Source of the DNA: Cytobacillus depressus
Lineage (GTDB): Bacteria; Bacillota; Bacilli; Bacillales; Cytobacillaceae
Direction: 5' to 3'
Length of the DNA stretch: 64,000 nt
Assembly: GCF_008923245.1 (NCBI RefSeq)
Contig: NZ_WBOS01000003.1
Location: 124,001-188,000 of the forward strand
In this document: positions 8,554 to 17,126 of the stretch, piece after piece
Numbering within the stretch: the first letter of the stretch is position 1
Layout of the letters: each line of letters begins with the position of its first letter
Notes under the pieces: model-generated
What the model saw: only the letters and a program-made list of their open reading frames with translations
The model's database searches: none
What the model was told of the DNA's origin: nothing
Program-made: the position numbers and the translations under genes

Positions 8554-8696
8554 TTTAAATATTTTGAATGAGACACAATGTAACTGTGTTCCATTAGCTT
8601 CTGTAATAAGAACATAAATCAACATGTATTTTGGAAATATTTTGAAACAAAAATTACTATTCAAACGTAAATTAATTAAGAAAGGAGGAATGTGTC

Positions 8697-9140
8697 GTGA
8701 AGAATTCGAACTTGGCATTCTATTTTTGGAAAATACTTTGGTTATTAGGATTAATCGTATTAGGAAATGTATGTTTGAATTTTAGAAATCAAGTTGAACA
8801 AACTTCGAGGGAAACATTTGATATGATTCCTTTTGTGTGGGTTGAATCATTGATCCCGTTTATATTCGGTCTCTATATTTCTCTGCTTTTCGTGAAAAAA
8901 TGGACCTTTAATATCAATCCATCTTTATTATGGTGTGTATCTATTCCTTGTATAATATTTTCCTTTGGCTTGCCATTATCGGTTTCATTTTCAGTCCTTA
9001 AAGTGTTTCCAGAAGAATTAGCAATTTCCATCAATTTTTGGCTATTGAACATTTCCTCATTGGGTGTATTGGGAATTGTCGCAGGGTTAACATTGATTCT
9101 AAGTTTTTTTAATACTCACTCAAACAATGAGATGCAATAA
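8697..9140 (+). CDS. Four-helix membrane protein of unknown function
   Basis: 147 residues with a GTG start and a strong AAAGGAGGAA site 6 bases upstream. Four predicted transmembrane helices (about residues 9-25, 44-64, 76-100 and 115-138) alternate with short loops, and the tail HSNNEMQ is hydrophilic. Resembles small uncharacterised Bacillus membrane proteins; no catalytic motif. Single-gene unit preceding a repeat copy. Confidence 0.65.
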   Translation: MKNSNLAFYFWKILWLLGLIVLGNVCLNFRNQVEQTSRETFDMIPFVWVESLIPFIFGLYISLLFVKKWTFNINPSLLWCVSIPCIIFSFGLPLSVSFSVLKVFPEELAISINFWLLNISSLGVLGIVAGLTLILSFFNTHSNNEMQ

Positions 9141-9217
9141 TTTATTCTTAAATAGAAGTATGATTTAATAGTGGACTTAAAACCGACTCGGATTTTACAC
9201 AAGTTAAACCCATGCTT

Positions 9218-9345
9218 GTTATTCCACAATCGGGCGCTTTTCTGAAATAAGGAAAGCGTCTTTCTTCATGAAAAGGGCCATTTAATGGAATAAGACTTTA
9301 AACAAAACTGAATATGTGAAGAAATGCACTTAAACTATATGGCAG
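9218..9345. repeat. Mosaic dispersed repeat, core plus 3' module
   Basis: GTTATTCCACAATCGGGCGC, the CGCTTTTCTGAAATAAGGAAAGCG hairpin, GGGCCATTTAATGGAATAAG and a shortened 3' module ending ACTTAAACTATATGGCAG. A 21-codon open frame (MADKVKKVFELLKEKY...) begins inside the end of the repeat and stops 11 bases before the NUDIX gene; it may be a remnant. Confidence 0.85.
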
Positions 9346-9414
9346 ATAAGGTGAAGAAGGTATTTGAATTATTAAAAGAGAAATATATAAACTTGGAGCA
9401 TTAGGAGGGGGAAA

Positions 9415-9912
9415 ATGGGATATATATCTGAGATAAGAAAGCTAATTGGTACTAGACCAATTATTAGTGTCGGAGCAACCATACTTGTGGTTAATGAGAA
9501 AAAGGAAATTCTTTTTCAACATCGTTCAGATACATTAGACTGGGGTTTACCAGGCGGCTCAATGGAACTTGGTGAAACATTAGAAGAAGTTGCTTTTCGT
9601 GAACTGAAAGAGGAAACTGGGCTAATATCGAATCAGTTTGAGTTATTAGGTGTTTTCTCAGGTCCACGTTTTTATTTCCGTTATCCAAATGGGGATGAAA
9701 CATACAGTGTAATTAACCTTTATCGTGCCATAAATGTAAGCGGGAAATTAGAAATGAATGATGGGGAGAGTATAGATCTAAAGTATTTTAGTAAAGATAA
9801 CCTTCCAGAAAATATTGAAAAAAGAGCAAAAGAAATATTAGAAAGCTTGGGAGATAGATTTTGGGAATTAGATAGCTCATTTGTAGATATGACTTTTAGG
9901 TGCAAGTGTTAA
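9415..9912 (+). CDS. NUDIX hydrolase
   Basis: 165 residues. The NUDIX box lies at residues 48-70 (GSMELGETLEEVAFRELKEE followed by TGL), with every catalytic glutamate and the arginine present, so it should hydrolyse a nucleoside diphosphate linked to another moiety in the cytosol with Mg2+. The upstream QHRSDTLDWGLPGG strand is typical of MutT/YjhB-like members. AGGAGGGGG precedes the ATG. Substrate not predictable. Followed after a short degenerate repeat (about 9928-9976) by a lipoprotein gene. Confidence 0.9.
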   Translation: MGYISEIRKLIGTRPIISVGATILVVNEKKEILFQHRSDTLDWGLPGGSMELGETLEEVAFRELKEETGLISNQFELLGVFSGPRFYFRYPNGDETYSVINLYRAINVSGKLEMNDGESIDLKYFSKDNLPENIEKRAKEILESLGDRFWELDSSFVDMTFRCKC

Positions 9913-10017
9913 AGAATGAGGTCCCGTGACAGCTCAATTTCTTTTTGTGCTAACGGGCAGAATAGTTCAACAAGGTTAATGGTTATTAAAGGTGAAAAGA
10001 AGAGGGAGGAAAAATGT

Positions 10018-10542
10018 ATGAAAACAAGAGTAATTTTAGGGATAGTGTTGACTCTGACGCTAATAGGATGTTCCAACACTACCAAGATTGCATCGGAACC
10101 TCCAGCCACTTCAACAAGTCTAGATCAACAAGAACCAGATATGCCATACACCAAGGATGACGCAATCGCGGCATTCAAGAAGGACAAGGATTATAGCAAC
10201 TATGAAATATCCGATTATGTATTGGTGGAAGATGATAAACTACCACTGTTAAAGGCGGTCATTTCCTTTCATGACCATGAAGCGAACACAGATTCCAATC
10301 TTGCTTTTGTTTACGGTGATACGATTCTACGAGTAGGTTTTGCAACGAATGAAGTAGATGGTGTAAAAACTTACGAAATTGCGGATAATAGTCAATTAAC
10401 TTATGTCGGGGATGGTGCCGTAACAACATCAATTCGTAAAATAGAAACAAATGAAGTAATAGACTATAAAATTACCTTCTCATATGATGAGTCAACATCA
10501 ACAACGAATTTTAAGGTTGTAGCGGAGAAACCAACAAAATGA
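10018..10542 (+). CDS. Predicted lipoprotein
   Basis: 174 residues. The signal peptide MKTRVILGIVLTLTLIGC carries a lipobox (LIGC), so the mature protein starts at Cys18 and is anchored outside the membrane. A low-complexity linker rich in T/S/P is followed by a soluble domain of about 130 residues beginning YTKDDAIAAFKKDKDY. AGGGAGGA lies 8 bases before this ATG; the longer frame back to 9916 has no ribosome binding site. Family not recognised. Single-gene unit, repeats on both sides. Confidence 0.75.
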   Translation: MKTRVILGIVLTLTLIGCSNTTKIASEPPATSTSLDQQEPDMPYTKDDAIAAFKKDKDYSNYEISDYVLVEDDKLPLLKAVISFHDHEANTDSNLAFVYGDTILRVGFATNEVDGVKTYEIADNSQLTYVGDGAVTTSIRKIETNEVIDYKITFSYDESTSTTNFKVVAEKPTK

Positions 10543-10550
10543 GTGGAATG

Positions 10551-10670
10551 AACTTAAACTAACGGGTGCGTTAGTTGAACAAGACTTGTATGTATGATCT
10601 TCAACAATCGGGCGCTTTTCTGAAATAAGGAAAGCGTCTTTCTTCATGAAAAGGGCCATATTGTTTAAGA
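10551..10670. repeat. Mosaic dispersed repeat, 5' module plus long-hairpin core
   Basis: ACTTAAACTAACGGGTGCGTTAGTTGAACAAG (with its own 7-base inverted repeat AACTAAC / GTTAGTT), a spacer, then TCTTCAACAATCGGGCGC, the long hairpin and AAAAGGGCCATATTGTTTAAG. Confidence 0.9.
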
Positions 10671-10796
10671 AGAGTATCGAAAACTGCTATTAATTCTTTG
10701 GATCCTATTTACTATTTTCAAAAAGTTTAAAGGTATTTGTATATGCTTTCTAGAAAGGAGTTTATTGAAAAATGATAAATGTAGGAGGGAATGGTA

Positions 10797-11501
10797 ATGA
10801 ATAAACATATCAGAACAAAAATTTCAATGTTTTTGGTGTTTGTTTTAGTATTTTCATATTCAACATCGTCACTTGCTATTTCGAACGAGAATCCTATACA
10901 GGATTTTGAAAAAATGAGTTTAGAGGATTTCGGTAGTTTTGAAGATATTCCACAAGAACTGTTGGATCCTGATTATTATGCAGAAGATGAAATTATGTAT
11001 ATACCTGAAGAATACTTAAATCCATATCATCCTGATGCGATTGATACAACGTTTATGTATGGAAATACAGGAAATGGTGAATTTCAAACTTTTGCTTTTG
11101 CAATTCCCGCTGCTGCAGGTGTTTATTTCATCCCGGGTATTGGTCAGATTGCAATAACAGCTACTGGTGTCCTTATTATTGGGGGGGCTACTATTGTAGC
11201 TGGGTCTTGGCTTTATAATAAAGTTGCTGCATATTTTGCTGAGAAGGCATATGAAAAAGCTAAGAAAGATGGGGCGAAAACAGCGAATCATTCAACTCAA
11301 TCAACCTCTACAAAATCATCTTTACCTACAACAGGCAAAGCCTTGTCTTCAAAGGATTTGAAGGATAGTAAAGGGGTAAAGCAAAGAAGATATTATGACA
11401 AGAATGGGAAAGCAGATGTAGATATAGATTATCGACATGCTGGAAATTTTAAATTTCCACACAGACATACTTGGACCAATGGCGTGAGGAGCGGACATTA
11501 A
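10797..11501 (+). CDS. Secreted toxin candidate (polymorphic-toxin-like C-terminus)
   Basis: 234 residues. A Sec signal peptide (MNKHIRTKISMFLVFVLVFS, cleavage near SLA-ISN) is followed by an acidic region with repeated DPDYY/EEYLNPYHPD. A strongly hydrophobic glycine/alanine-rich segment comes next (about residues 95-137, AIPAAAGVYFIPGIGQIAIT), then a basic linker. The C-terminal ~50 residues carry RRYYDKNGKADVDIDY, a histidine-glycine and a PHRHTW motif. This tail resembles small C-terminal modules I associate with polymorphic toxins; I cannot name the fold, and a nuclease is one guess. ATG 10797 is 7 bases after AGGAGGG. A 95-residue gene follows within 14 bases, as an immunity gene would. 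Confidence 0.6.
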   Translation: MNKHIRTKISMFLVFVLVFSYSTSSLAISNENPIQDFEKMSLEDFGSFEDIPQELLDPDYYAEDEIMYIPEEYLNPYHPDAIDTTFMYGNTGNGEFQTFAFAIPAAAGVYFIPGIGQIAITATGVLIIGGATIVAGSWLYNKVAAYFAEKAYEKAKKDGAKTANHSTQSTSTKSSLPTTGKALSSKDLKDSKGVKQRRYYDKNGKADVDIDYRHAGNFKFPHRHTWTNGVRSGH

Positions 11502-11515
11502 AGAGGGGTGTTTTT

Positions 11516-11803
11516 ATGGATAATCAAAGGAAATTTGATGATGTTCCAATGGGTGAAGGCATTAGTTATGAGCACTTTTTATTTTATTTGGAACAAGGTA
11601 GGGAAATTGAATTTGTTTATAAAGGGAAAGAGTATTTTATTTCTCGTTCTTTAGAAGGAAGGTCTGTATGGGATGGACAAACAAAGGTAGGTGAGTGTTT
11701 TGGTGAGTTCCATCAGGATATAGTAAATACCACAAAAATAGATGGGGTTACTTTAGCGGACCTTATTAAACAAAATAAGATTAAAATTACTACTGTTTTT
11801 TAA
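11516..11803 (+). CDS. Putative immunity protein of the preceding toxin
   Basis: 95 residues, soluble, with no signal peptide, beginning MDNQRKFDDVPMGEGISYEH. It contains EIEFVYKGKEYFISRS and ends in DLIKQNKIKITTVF. AGAGGGG lies 7 bases before the ATG, 14 bases after the toxin stop. The short acidic-to-neutral architecture and position directly behind a secreted toxin fit an immunity protein; binding is inferred, not shown. Family not recognised. Confidence 0.55.
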   Translation: MDNQRKFDDVPMGEGISYEHFLFYLEQGREIEFVYKGKEYFISRSLEGRSVWDGQTKVGECFGEFHQDIVNTTKIDGVTLADLIKQNKIKITTVF

Positions 11804-11846
11804 GGGGAAAGAGGACATTGGATTATAATTTAAGTTTAGGGAATGT

Positions 11847-11920
11847 ATTTCAACAATCGGGCGCTTTTCTGAAATAAGGAAAGCGTCTTTCTTCATGAAA
11901 AGGGCCATTATATTGAATAA
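11847..11920. repeat. Mosaic dispersed repeat, long-hairpin form
   Basis: ATTTCAACAATCGGGCGC, the long hairpin, AAAAGGGCCATTATATTGAATAA. Bases 11804-12151 otherwise hold no gene; the last 150 bases lead into the DinB gene. Confidence 0.9.
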
Positions 11921-12151
11921 CTTATTGTGGAAATTATGGAAATTCGATATGATTATTATTAAGTTAAAGGGCAGTTTAGCGTGGCCACCGACCAACTAAG
12001 TGGGTGCTTACTCTCAATTATTGGAAGGGAAGTTTTATCCTTTCGCGAATTCATTATACATGCCGAAATTACGAAATTCGCAAAAAAATCGCGGTAGAGC
12101 ATTGGAAAGAGCATTTTAATTTTCTATAACTCCATAGAGAGGTGATTACGC

Positions 12152-12661
12152 ATGAATCAAAGACCGTCAGAAGAAGAATATGCCGGGGACTTCGGAGAGT
12201 ATATCCGGTTGGTGCCGGAAGGCAACATCATCGACATTCTGCTCGCCCAGGAAAAGCAAATGACCGAGCTGCTGGCATCGTTGACCGAAAGCCATGGCGC
12301 GTATCGGTATGCGGAAGGAAAATGGACGCTGAAAGAAGTCGTGGGCCACATCGCAGACGGAGAACGCGTCATGACCTACCGCCTGCTCCGGTTCGCAAGA
12401 GGGGACCAGACGCCTCTGTCCGGTTTCGACCAGGAATTGTTCATGCCTCCTTTCGGAAGCTGGACAACCGCGCAATTGGCCGAAGACTACCGGGCCGTAC
12501 GGCAATCGACGATCACACTGCTGCGCGGGTTACCGGTGGAGGCGTGGTCCCGCAAAGGCACAGCCAACAACGCAAGCATTACGGCGCGCGCCCTCGCGTA
12601 CGGCATCGCAGGACACGAGATTCATCACATGGGGGTCATCCGAAATCGGTATTTGAGTTAG
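12152..12661 (+). CDS. DinB-family protein, recently acquired
   Basis: 169 residues of the DinB/YfiT-like four-helix-bundle family. A GHIADGERVM helix and a C-terminal GHEIHHMGV motif supply the histidine ligands of the usual metal site. Members include thiol-dependent transferases and uncharacterised hydrolases; the specific reaction is unknown. GAGAGGTG precedes the ATG. The coding region is strikingly GC-rich against its AT-rich neighbours (long antisense open frames are a by-product) and carries its own GC-rich terminator, so horizontal acquisition from a higher-GC Firmicute such as a Paenibacillus relative is likely. Confidence 0.85.
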   Translation: MNQRPSEEEYAGDFGEYIRLVPEGNIIDILLAQEKQMTELLASLTESHGAYRYAEGKWTLKEVVGHIADGERVMTYRLLRFARGDQTPLSGFDQELFMPPFGSWTTAQLAEDYRAVRQSTITLLRGLPVEAWSRKGTANNASITARALAYGIAGHEIHHMGVIRNRYLS

Positions 12662-12678
12662 TTGTCCGGAAGATCGGG

Positions 12679-12717
12679 ACGGAAGCTGCGCGGAAAACGT
12701 GGCTTCCGTTCTTTCTT
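12679..12717 (+). terminator. GC-rich rho-independent terminator of the DinB gene
   Basis: ACGGAAGC / GCTTCCGT with a 15-base loop, followed by TCTTTCTTT. It shares the GC-rich composition of the gene and probably arrived with it. The remaining gap to 13062 holds a repeat copy and no gene. Confidence 0.75.
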
Positions 12718-12922
12718 TATGGCAGCCTTCCCTCCCCGTTCATAGACTGATATGAAGAGAGGACAAGACGGGTTGAAAAAAGCAGCAGCGATTGGTTGCA
12801 GACTGGATTTTGTCTAAAAATGAAAAGCAAATAATAATCTCAAACAAGAAAAAATGCCTCTTCGTTAAGCTAACGAAGAACGAGAGCTCAATACATCATA
12901 CGAATGACAAACAAGGAATGCT

Positions 12923-12998
12923 GGTTATTCCGCAAAAGGGCGCTTTTCTGAAATAAGGAAAGCGTCTTTCTTCATGAAAAGGGCCATATTGTTGAAGG
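12923..12998. repeat. Mosaic dispersed repeat, long-hairpin form
   Basis: GTTATTCCGCAAAAGGGCGC, the long hairpin, AAAAGGGCCATATTGTTGAAGGGG. Confidence 0.9.
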
Positions 12999-13062
12999 GG
13001 TATTTTAGATAATGTGGAACCTTATAATGTAAATATCACCAAATACCAAATAAGAGGGCTAT

Positions 13063-13524
13063 ATGAAACGTCTGCTCTTTATTATCACGCTTTTACTGTT
13101 AGTCGTTGGCTGTAATACTCACAACAATTCTCAACAAGCATCACCACCTTCTTTGTATGAACAAACAAACATGGCGGAAATACAAGAAGGAGACTTTAAG
13201 TTAGTAGTGAAGTCAAACAAAAGTGTTTATGAGAAGGATGAAGAGATAAAAGTTATTGCATACATTGAATATACAGGGGAACAAGGTAATGTAGAAATTG
13301 TTTATGGAGATCCACTTATTTCTTTATCAAATAGCGATTCGCATAGTTTTAATGAACCCCGAAATACACTAACACTTAGCCAAGAAAAGAAGAGTTCATC
13401 TGAAACTGTTAGAACATTTAAGTTAGATTCAGGAGAACATAAAATATATGCTTTAGCAGATTTTTCAGTAGATAATAAAGAATATAATATTTCGTTAGAT
13501 TCATTAGAAGTTGAGGTTAAATAA
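13063..13524 (+). CDS. Predicted lipoprotein
   Basis: 153 residues. MKRLLFIITLLLLVVGC is a lipoprotein signal with lipobox VVGC (Cys17). A short polar linker precedes a beta-sandwich-like domain: FKLVVKSNKSVYEKDEEIKV and a late LDSGEHKIYALADFSV resemble immunoglobulin-like domains of Bacillus intracellular-proteinase-inhibitor type and YtpA-like lipoproteins. No specific function assigned. AGAGGG lies just upstream of the ATG. Single-gene unit followed by a short repeat module. Confidence 0.7.
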   Translation: MKRLLFIITLLLLVVGCNTHNNSQQASPPSLYEQTNMAEIQEGDFKLVVKSNKSVYEKDEEIKVIAYIEYTGEQGNVEIVYGDPLISLSNSDSHSFNEPRNTLTLSQEKKSSSETVRTFKLDSGEHKIYALADFSVDNKEYNISLDSLEVEVK

Positions 13525-13529
13525 CACTA

Positions 13530-13566
13530 ACAATCTTCAGCAATCGGGCGCTTTAGTTGAGTAAGG
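13530..13566. repeat. Mosaic dispersed repeat, short form
   Basis: AATCTTCAGCAATCGGGCGCTTTAGTTGAGTAAGG, without the hairpin. Confidence 0.75.
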
Positions 13567-13616
13567 ATCATAAAAGTTATCAAACTTTTTTATTAAAGGA
13601 TGATTCAATTGAATTT

Positions 13617-13660
13617 AGAAAAAGCGTGTTTTGATCTTTTCAAAACATGCTTTTTCTATT
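13617..13660. terminator. Bidirectional terminator hairpin
   Basis: AAAAAGCGTGTTTT / CAAAACATGCTTTTT pair with one mismatch. It lies between the convergent lipoprotein gene and the minus-strand GTPase operon; a second weaker hairpin CACTAAGG / CCTAGTG with a T-run lies near 13720-13748. Confidence 0.75.
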
Positions 13661-13822
13661 TGCTTTATATCAAGGTTTATTAAATTAAATTAAATTAATC
13701 AAACTTTGTTCCATGGTTACACTAAGGTATTTCCTAGTGCCTTTTTTCCTTTAAGGACTCTTGAGATTCCTTTATTTTTATAACAGAATCCAAGGAACCC
13801 TCCTGTGTTATAGTGAGCTTTT

Positions 13823-14812
13823 TTAATTAGCGATACAATTTTTAAATTGCTGCTCTAATTCTTCTTTGTTTAAATCTTTACCAATAAAGACTAATTCACT
13901 TTTTCTTGTTTCATTTTCTTTCCATTTACGGTCTACTCGTCCTGCAAAAAGCATATGAAGTCCCTGGAAAACGAGCCTTTCATGTATCCCTTGGATATTC
14001 AGAATCCCTTTATAGCGTAATAAGTCTGCTCCCTTTACTTGAACTAGTTCACTCATCCATTGATTGACCTTTTCTAGATCCAGGGGCCTTTCCTCTAGAA
14101 AAGCAATAGATGAAACCTTATCATCATGATCATGATGGTGATGGTCGTCTAAGAAGTGAGGATCTACTTCAAGCTTGTGGTTTACATCAAACGTGTGTAT
14201 CCCTAAAATATGTTCCATCTCGATATTGCAGTTTTCGGCATAAAATCTTTTTGCTGTTGGATTCATTTGCCTAATTCTTCGATCCAGCTCACTCAGGGTT
14301 TCTTTTGATACCAAATCCGTTTTATTTAAAATGATGACATCGGCAAAGGCAATTTGCTCTTGTGCTTCATCATGATGATTCAAATGCAATGCAATATGCT
14401 TACTATCGACAACGGTTACAATACTGTCCACTTCAAATTTTTCGGACAGTAACTCATCCATAAAAAAGGTTTGGGCAACTGGAGCTGGATCTGCTAAACC
14501 AGTTGTTTCAATAAACACTCGGTTGAACGTCTTTTTGCCTTGTTCCATAGAAAAAACAAGTGTTCGCAAGATCCGAATTAAGTCCCCGCGTACAGTACAG
14601 CAAATACAGCCATTGTTCATTTCTAAAATTTCTTCATCTGCCCCCACTACTAGCTGATTGTCTATACCAACTTCTCCGTATTCGTTGACAATAATGGCTA
14701 CTTTTTGGTTATGCTCTTCCGTTAGAATACGGTTTAAAAGTGTTGTTTTCCCTGCGCCTAAATAGCCTGTCAGAATGGTGACAGGGATTTTTGGGGATTG
14801 TAATACAGTCAT
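13823..14812 (-). CDS. G3E-family (CobW-like) GTPase, zinc metallochaperone type
   Basis: 329 residues. P-loop GYLGAGKTT at residues 16-24, the metal-binding CICC of G3E GTPases at 69-72, ILNKTD guanine motif near 161-166, a histidine/aspartate-rich loop at about 219-231 ([10 protein letters not shown]) and a C-terminal CobW domain. Members of this family deliver Zn2+ to client enzymes under zinc limitation (Bacillus subtilis ZagA/YciC is the known case). It is second in a two-gene operon, 12 bases behind the ferredoxin gene, downstream of a Zur box at 15249. Role in zinc starvation is therefore well supported; the client is unknown. Confidence 0.9.
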   Translation of the reverse strand: MTVLQSPKIPVTILTGYLGAGKTTLLNRILTEEHNQKVAIIVNEYGEVGIDNQLVVGADEEILEMNNGCICCTVRGDLIRILRTLVFSMEQGKKTFNRVFIETTGLADPAPVAQTFFMDELLSEKFEVDSIVTVVDSKHIALHLNHHDEAQEQIAFADVIILNKTDLVSKETLSELDRRIRQMNPTAKRFYAENCNIEMEHILGIHTFDVNHKLEVDPHFLDDHHHHDHDDKVSSIAFLEERPLDLEKVNQWMSELVQVKGADLLRYKGILNIQGIHERLVFQGLHMLFAGRVDRKWKENETRKSELVFIGKDLNKEELEQQFKNCIAN

Positions 14813-14824
14813 TTTTTTCTCCTT

Positions 14825-15217
14825 TTAAAGTATTTTTGAAACTTTGCTTACTTTTACTTTGTCTTTCTGTACACCGGTGACAACTCCGTCCACACGTACA
14901 AATCCGGCACCATTGTATGAATGGCTTACTTTTTCTTCAAAATCCTCACCGTTAAGAAGGGAATCAATGAAGACAGGGGCATCCTCCGGTTTTAAATCTT
15001 TATACCAAGTACCGGTCGGATAGGAGATGATAACGCACTTATCCTGACATCTTCCGTTACAACGAGTACGCGTTGTATGGATGACATCGTCTGCCTCTCT
15101 ACTAGAAATTTCTTTCCGAATGGCTTGTGTTAATTCTTCTGCTCCAACCTGGCTGCAGCTGCTACCATTACAAATGAGAACATGATGGGCCGTCCGACTT
15201 AAATCCCATGTAGCCAT
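14825..15217 (-). CDS. Thioredoxin-like [2Fe-2S] ferredoxin
   Basis: 130 residues. Cysteines in CNGSSC near the N-terminus and in TRCNGRCQDKC in the middle match thioredoxin-like (2Fe-2S) ferredoxins. The last ~35 residues (GAGFVRVDGVVTGVQ) form an extension. It leads the Zur-box-controlled operon and is coupled to the G3E GTPase gene. Why a ferredoxin should be zinc-regulated is unclear; it may serve an alternative enzyme or the GTPase. AAAGGATG lies upstream of the ATG. Confidence 0.8.
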   Translation of the reverse strand: MATWDLSRTAHHVLICNGSSCSQVGAEELTQAIRKEISSREADDVIHTTRTRCNGRCQDKCVIISYPTGTWYKDLKPEDAPVFIDSLLNGEDFEEKVSHSYNGAGFVRVDGVVTGVQKDKVKVSKVSKIL

Positions 15218-15248
15218 ACTGAATCATCCTTTCCTATTTTTGTTTTAT

Positions 15249-15269
15249 AAAACGTAATGATTACGATTT
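15249..15269 (-). promoter_or_regulatory. Zur box controlling the ferredoxin-GTPase operon
   Basis: The 21-mer AAAACGTAATGATTACGATT(T) matches the Bacillus Zur consensus AAATCGTAATNATTNCGATTT at all but one position. It sits about 30 bases upstream of the ferredoxin start on the minus strand. Confidence 0.9.
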
Positions 15270-15455
15270 GCGTGGTGTTATTCTAACCTATGTTTCACCG
15301 GGATGCAACATTAATTGGTTAAACATGGTTAAATTATTAGTGTGATAGGAACAAATAAATGGAAAAATAAAGAAATAGGGGGTGTTTTAAATATTTTCGC
15401 AAAATGAACTTGCTCATTGGATGAAATAGTGATAAATTAGCAAATATTAAAATAT

Positions 15456-15476
15456 AAATCGGAATGATTACGATTT
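15456..15476 (+). promoter_or_regulatory. Zur box controlling the dcd-folE2-GTPase operon
   Basis: The 21-mer AAATCGGAATGATTACGATT(T) matches the Bacillus Zur consensus with one difference (G for T at position 7). It lies 43 bases upstream of the dCTP deaminase start. The two Zur boxes flank the ~180-base promoter region of a divergent locus; the 301-base gap holds nothing else recognisable. Confidence 0.9.
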
Positions 15477-15518
15477 ATTTCCAGATGTATATAATTGAAT
15501 AAAAGTGGGAGGTATTAG

Positions 15519-16097
15519 ATGGTGATTCTTTCGGATAAGACCATCTTGAAGAAGTTAGAAGAACAAGAGTTAGTGATTCAGCCATTATCCAAGTCACAGG
15601 TGCAGCCTGCCTCTGTTGATTTAAGGCTGGCCAATCATTTTTTAACAGTTGATGAAAATACTGTTCCGCTTATTACAATTGATCAACCCGCAGATTATAA
15701 AGAATTTTATAAGGATCGCATCATTATACCTCCTCAATCCTTTATATTAGGAACCACCCTTGAGTGTATCAGCCTGCCTAATAATATGACAGCTTTTGTA
15801 GAAGGGCGAAGTTCCATTGGAAGGTTAGGCCTGTTTATTCAAAATGCAGGCTGGGTGGATCCAGGATTTGAAGGGCATATCACTTTAGAACTTTATAATG
15901 CCAACCGTGTTCCAATTGAGCTAAAGGAAGGGAGAAGAATCTGTCAGCTCGTTCTTGTAACTTTGGATCAAGAAACAACTCCCTATATTGGAAAATACCG
16001 TTGCCAAAACAAAGCCACTGAAAGCAGAGTCTATTTAGATAATGAGGTAGAGGAAGTATATATGATGCAGAAACAGAAGTTTAAAGAATTTGATTAA
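15519..16097 (+). CDS. dcd: dCTP deaminase (zinc-independent type)
   Basis: 192 residues of the dCTP deaminase/dUTPase superfamily. QVQPASVDLRL is the family start motif; EGRSSIGRLGLF at residues 95-106 binds the triphosphate; DPGFEGHITLELYN at 114-127 includes Glu124, the expected general base. It converts dCTP to dUTP, possibly with dUTPase activity as in bifunctional members. Unlike dCMP and cytidine deaminases it needs no zinc. First gene after a Zur box, followed by zinc-independent FolE2 and a G3E GTPase, so it most likely spares zinc by bypassing the zinc-dependent dCMP deaminase route to dUMP. GTGGGAGGT precedes the ATG. Confidence 0.85.
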   Translation: MVILSDKTILKKLEEQELVIQPLSKSQVQPASVDLRLANHFLTVDENTVPLITIDQPADYKEFYKDRIIIPPQSFILGTTLECISLPNNMTAFVEGRSSIGRLGLFIQNAGWVDPGFEGHITLELYNANRVPIELKEGRRICQLVLVTLDQETTPYIGKYRCQNKATESRVYLDNEVEEVYMMQKQKFKEFD

Positions 16098-16168
16098 CTT
16101 ATTACATAATAGAGGGATTAGTTTTTGTAGAAATTATTTTTTCTTTACTAAATTTTGAAGGAGTTAAT

Positions 16169-17095
16169 ATGAAGAATTTGAATCTTCCCCCAAAGAATGA
16201 ACGATTAAAGCTATTTGGTTCCATAAAACCTGGAATAAAAACGAAGCCGAGCGATAAAGATACTATGCCAGATTTACAAAATGTGAAAAGCAACTTTTTG
16301 TTTAGGCTAAATTCCGTCGGGATTACAAACGTCAAAGCGCCTGTAACGGTTATCTCAACGATAGAGCCGAAAACACAAACTTCCATTGCTACTTTTACAT
16401 TAACGTCTTCTATTCCTCATGATGTAAAGGGAACAAACATGAGTCGCTTTACTGAGCAATTAGAGCTGTATCGCAGAAAAGGATTTACTTTAACTTTTTC
16501 ACAGCTATCTGATTTTGTGAAAGAATTATCAGAACGTTTGGGTCAAAAAGATGCAAGACTGGAAGTAAGCTTTCCTTGGTTTTATGAGCAGCAAGCCCCT
16601 AAGTCTTTTTTGACAGGATTGAACTATGCTGATGCAAGCATTGTAATATCGTATCAGCATGGACAAATAGTAGAAAAAACGGTCGAATTAACCTGTACTG
16701 TAACCACCTTATGCCCTTGTTCCAAGGAAATTAGTGAGTATAGTGCTCATAATCAACGGGGTTATATAAAAATGAAGGCATGGCTAAATGATCTTTATGA
16801 TGAATCTTATGATTGGAAAGCTGTCCTTTTACATGTAGCGCAATCAAACGCCAGTGCTATCATTCACCCTATTTTAAAACGCTCTGATGAAAAAATAGTG
16901 ACGGAAACAGCGTATGAAAATCCTCGCTTTGTTGAGGATATGATCCGTCTTGTTGCTTCAGATCTATATGAAGTTTCCTTTATTAAATCTTTTAAAGTCG
17001 AATGTCGGAATGAAGAATCTATTCATCTTCATGATGCCTATGCCTCTGTAACATTTGATAAAACGAATACTGATTGGGAGGACGAGCGAGACTAG
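16169..17095 (+). CDS. folE2: GTP cyclohydrolase IB
   Basis: 308 residues. FolE2 signatures: the HDVKGTNMSRF segment at residues 84-94, the invariant cysteine in LCPCSKEIS (residues 181-189) and NQRGYIKM shortly after. It makes dihydroneopterin triphosphate, the first folate precursor, without the zinc required by FolE. In B. subtilis the same enzyme is induced by zinc starvation through Zur in an operon with a CobW-type GTPase, exactly the arrangement here. Gap of 71 bases behind dcd and 31 bases before the GTPase gene. Confidence 0.95.
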   Translation: MKNLNLPPKNERLKLFGSIKPGIKTKPSDKDTMPDLQNVKSNFLFRLNSVGITNVKAPVTVISTIEPKTQTSIATFTLTSSIPHDVKGTNMSRFTEQLELYRRKGFTLTFSQLSDFVKELSERLGQKDARLEVSFPWFYEQQAPKSFLTGLNYADASIVISYQHGQIVEKTVELTCTVTTLCPCSKEISEYSAHNQRGYIKMKAWLNDLYDESYDWKAVLLHVAQSNASAIIHPILKRSDEKIVTETAYENPRFVEDMIRLVASDLYEVSFIKSFKVECRNEESIHLHDAYASVTFDKTNTDWEDERD

Positions 17096-17126
17096 TATTA
17101 CTTCATGGAATGAAGGTGGATAAACA

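Noticed and set aside
9340..9405. 21-codon frame before the NUDIX gene
   Set aside because: Its ATG lies in the repeat end and there is no ribosome binding site; at most a remnant.
10774..10806. Ten-codon leader peptide overlapping the toxin start
   Set aside because: A GGAG-type site and ATG exist, but such a short frame is expected by chance and there is no sign of attenuation.
12142..12750. Long alternative frames across the DinB gene on both strands
   Set aside because: Product of the high GC content; the 12152 frame carries the DinB motifs and the ribosome binding site.
15249..15476. Fur or PerR box instead of Zur
   Set aside because: The palindromes contain TCGTAAT-type arms with central ATGATTACGA, which fit Zur rather than the GATAATGATTATC Fur core, and the regulated genes are zinc-sparing types.
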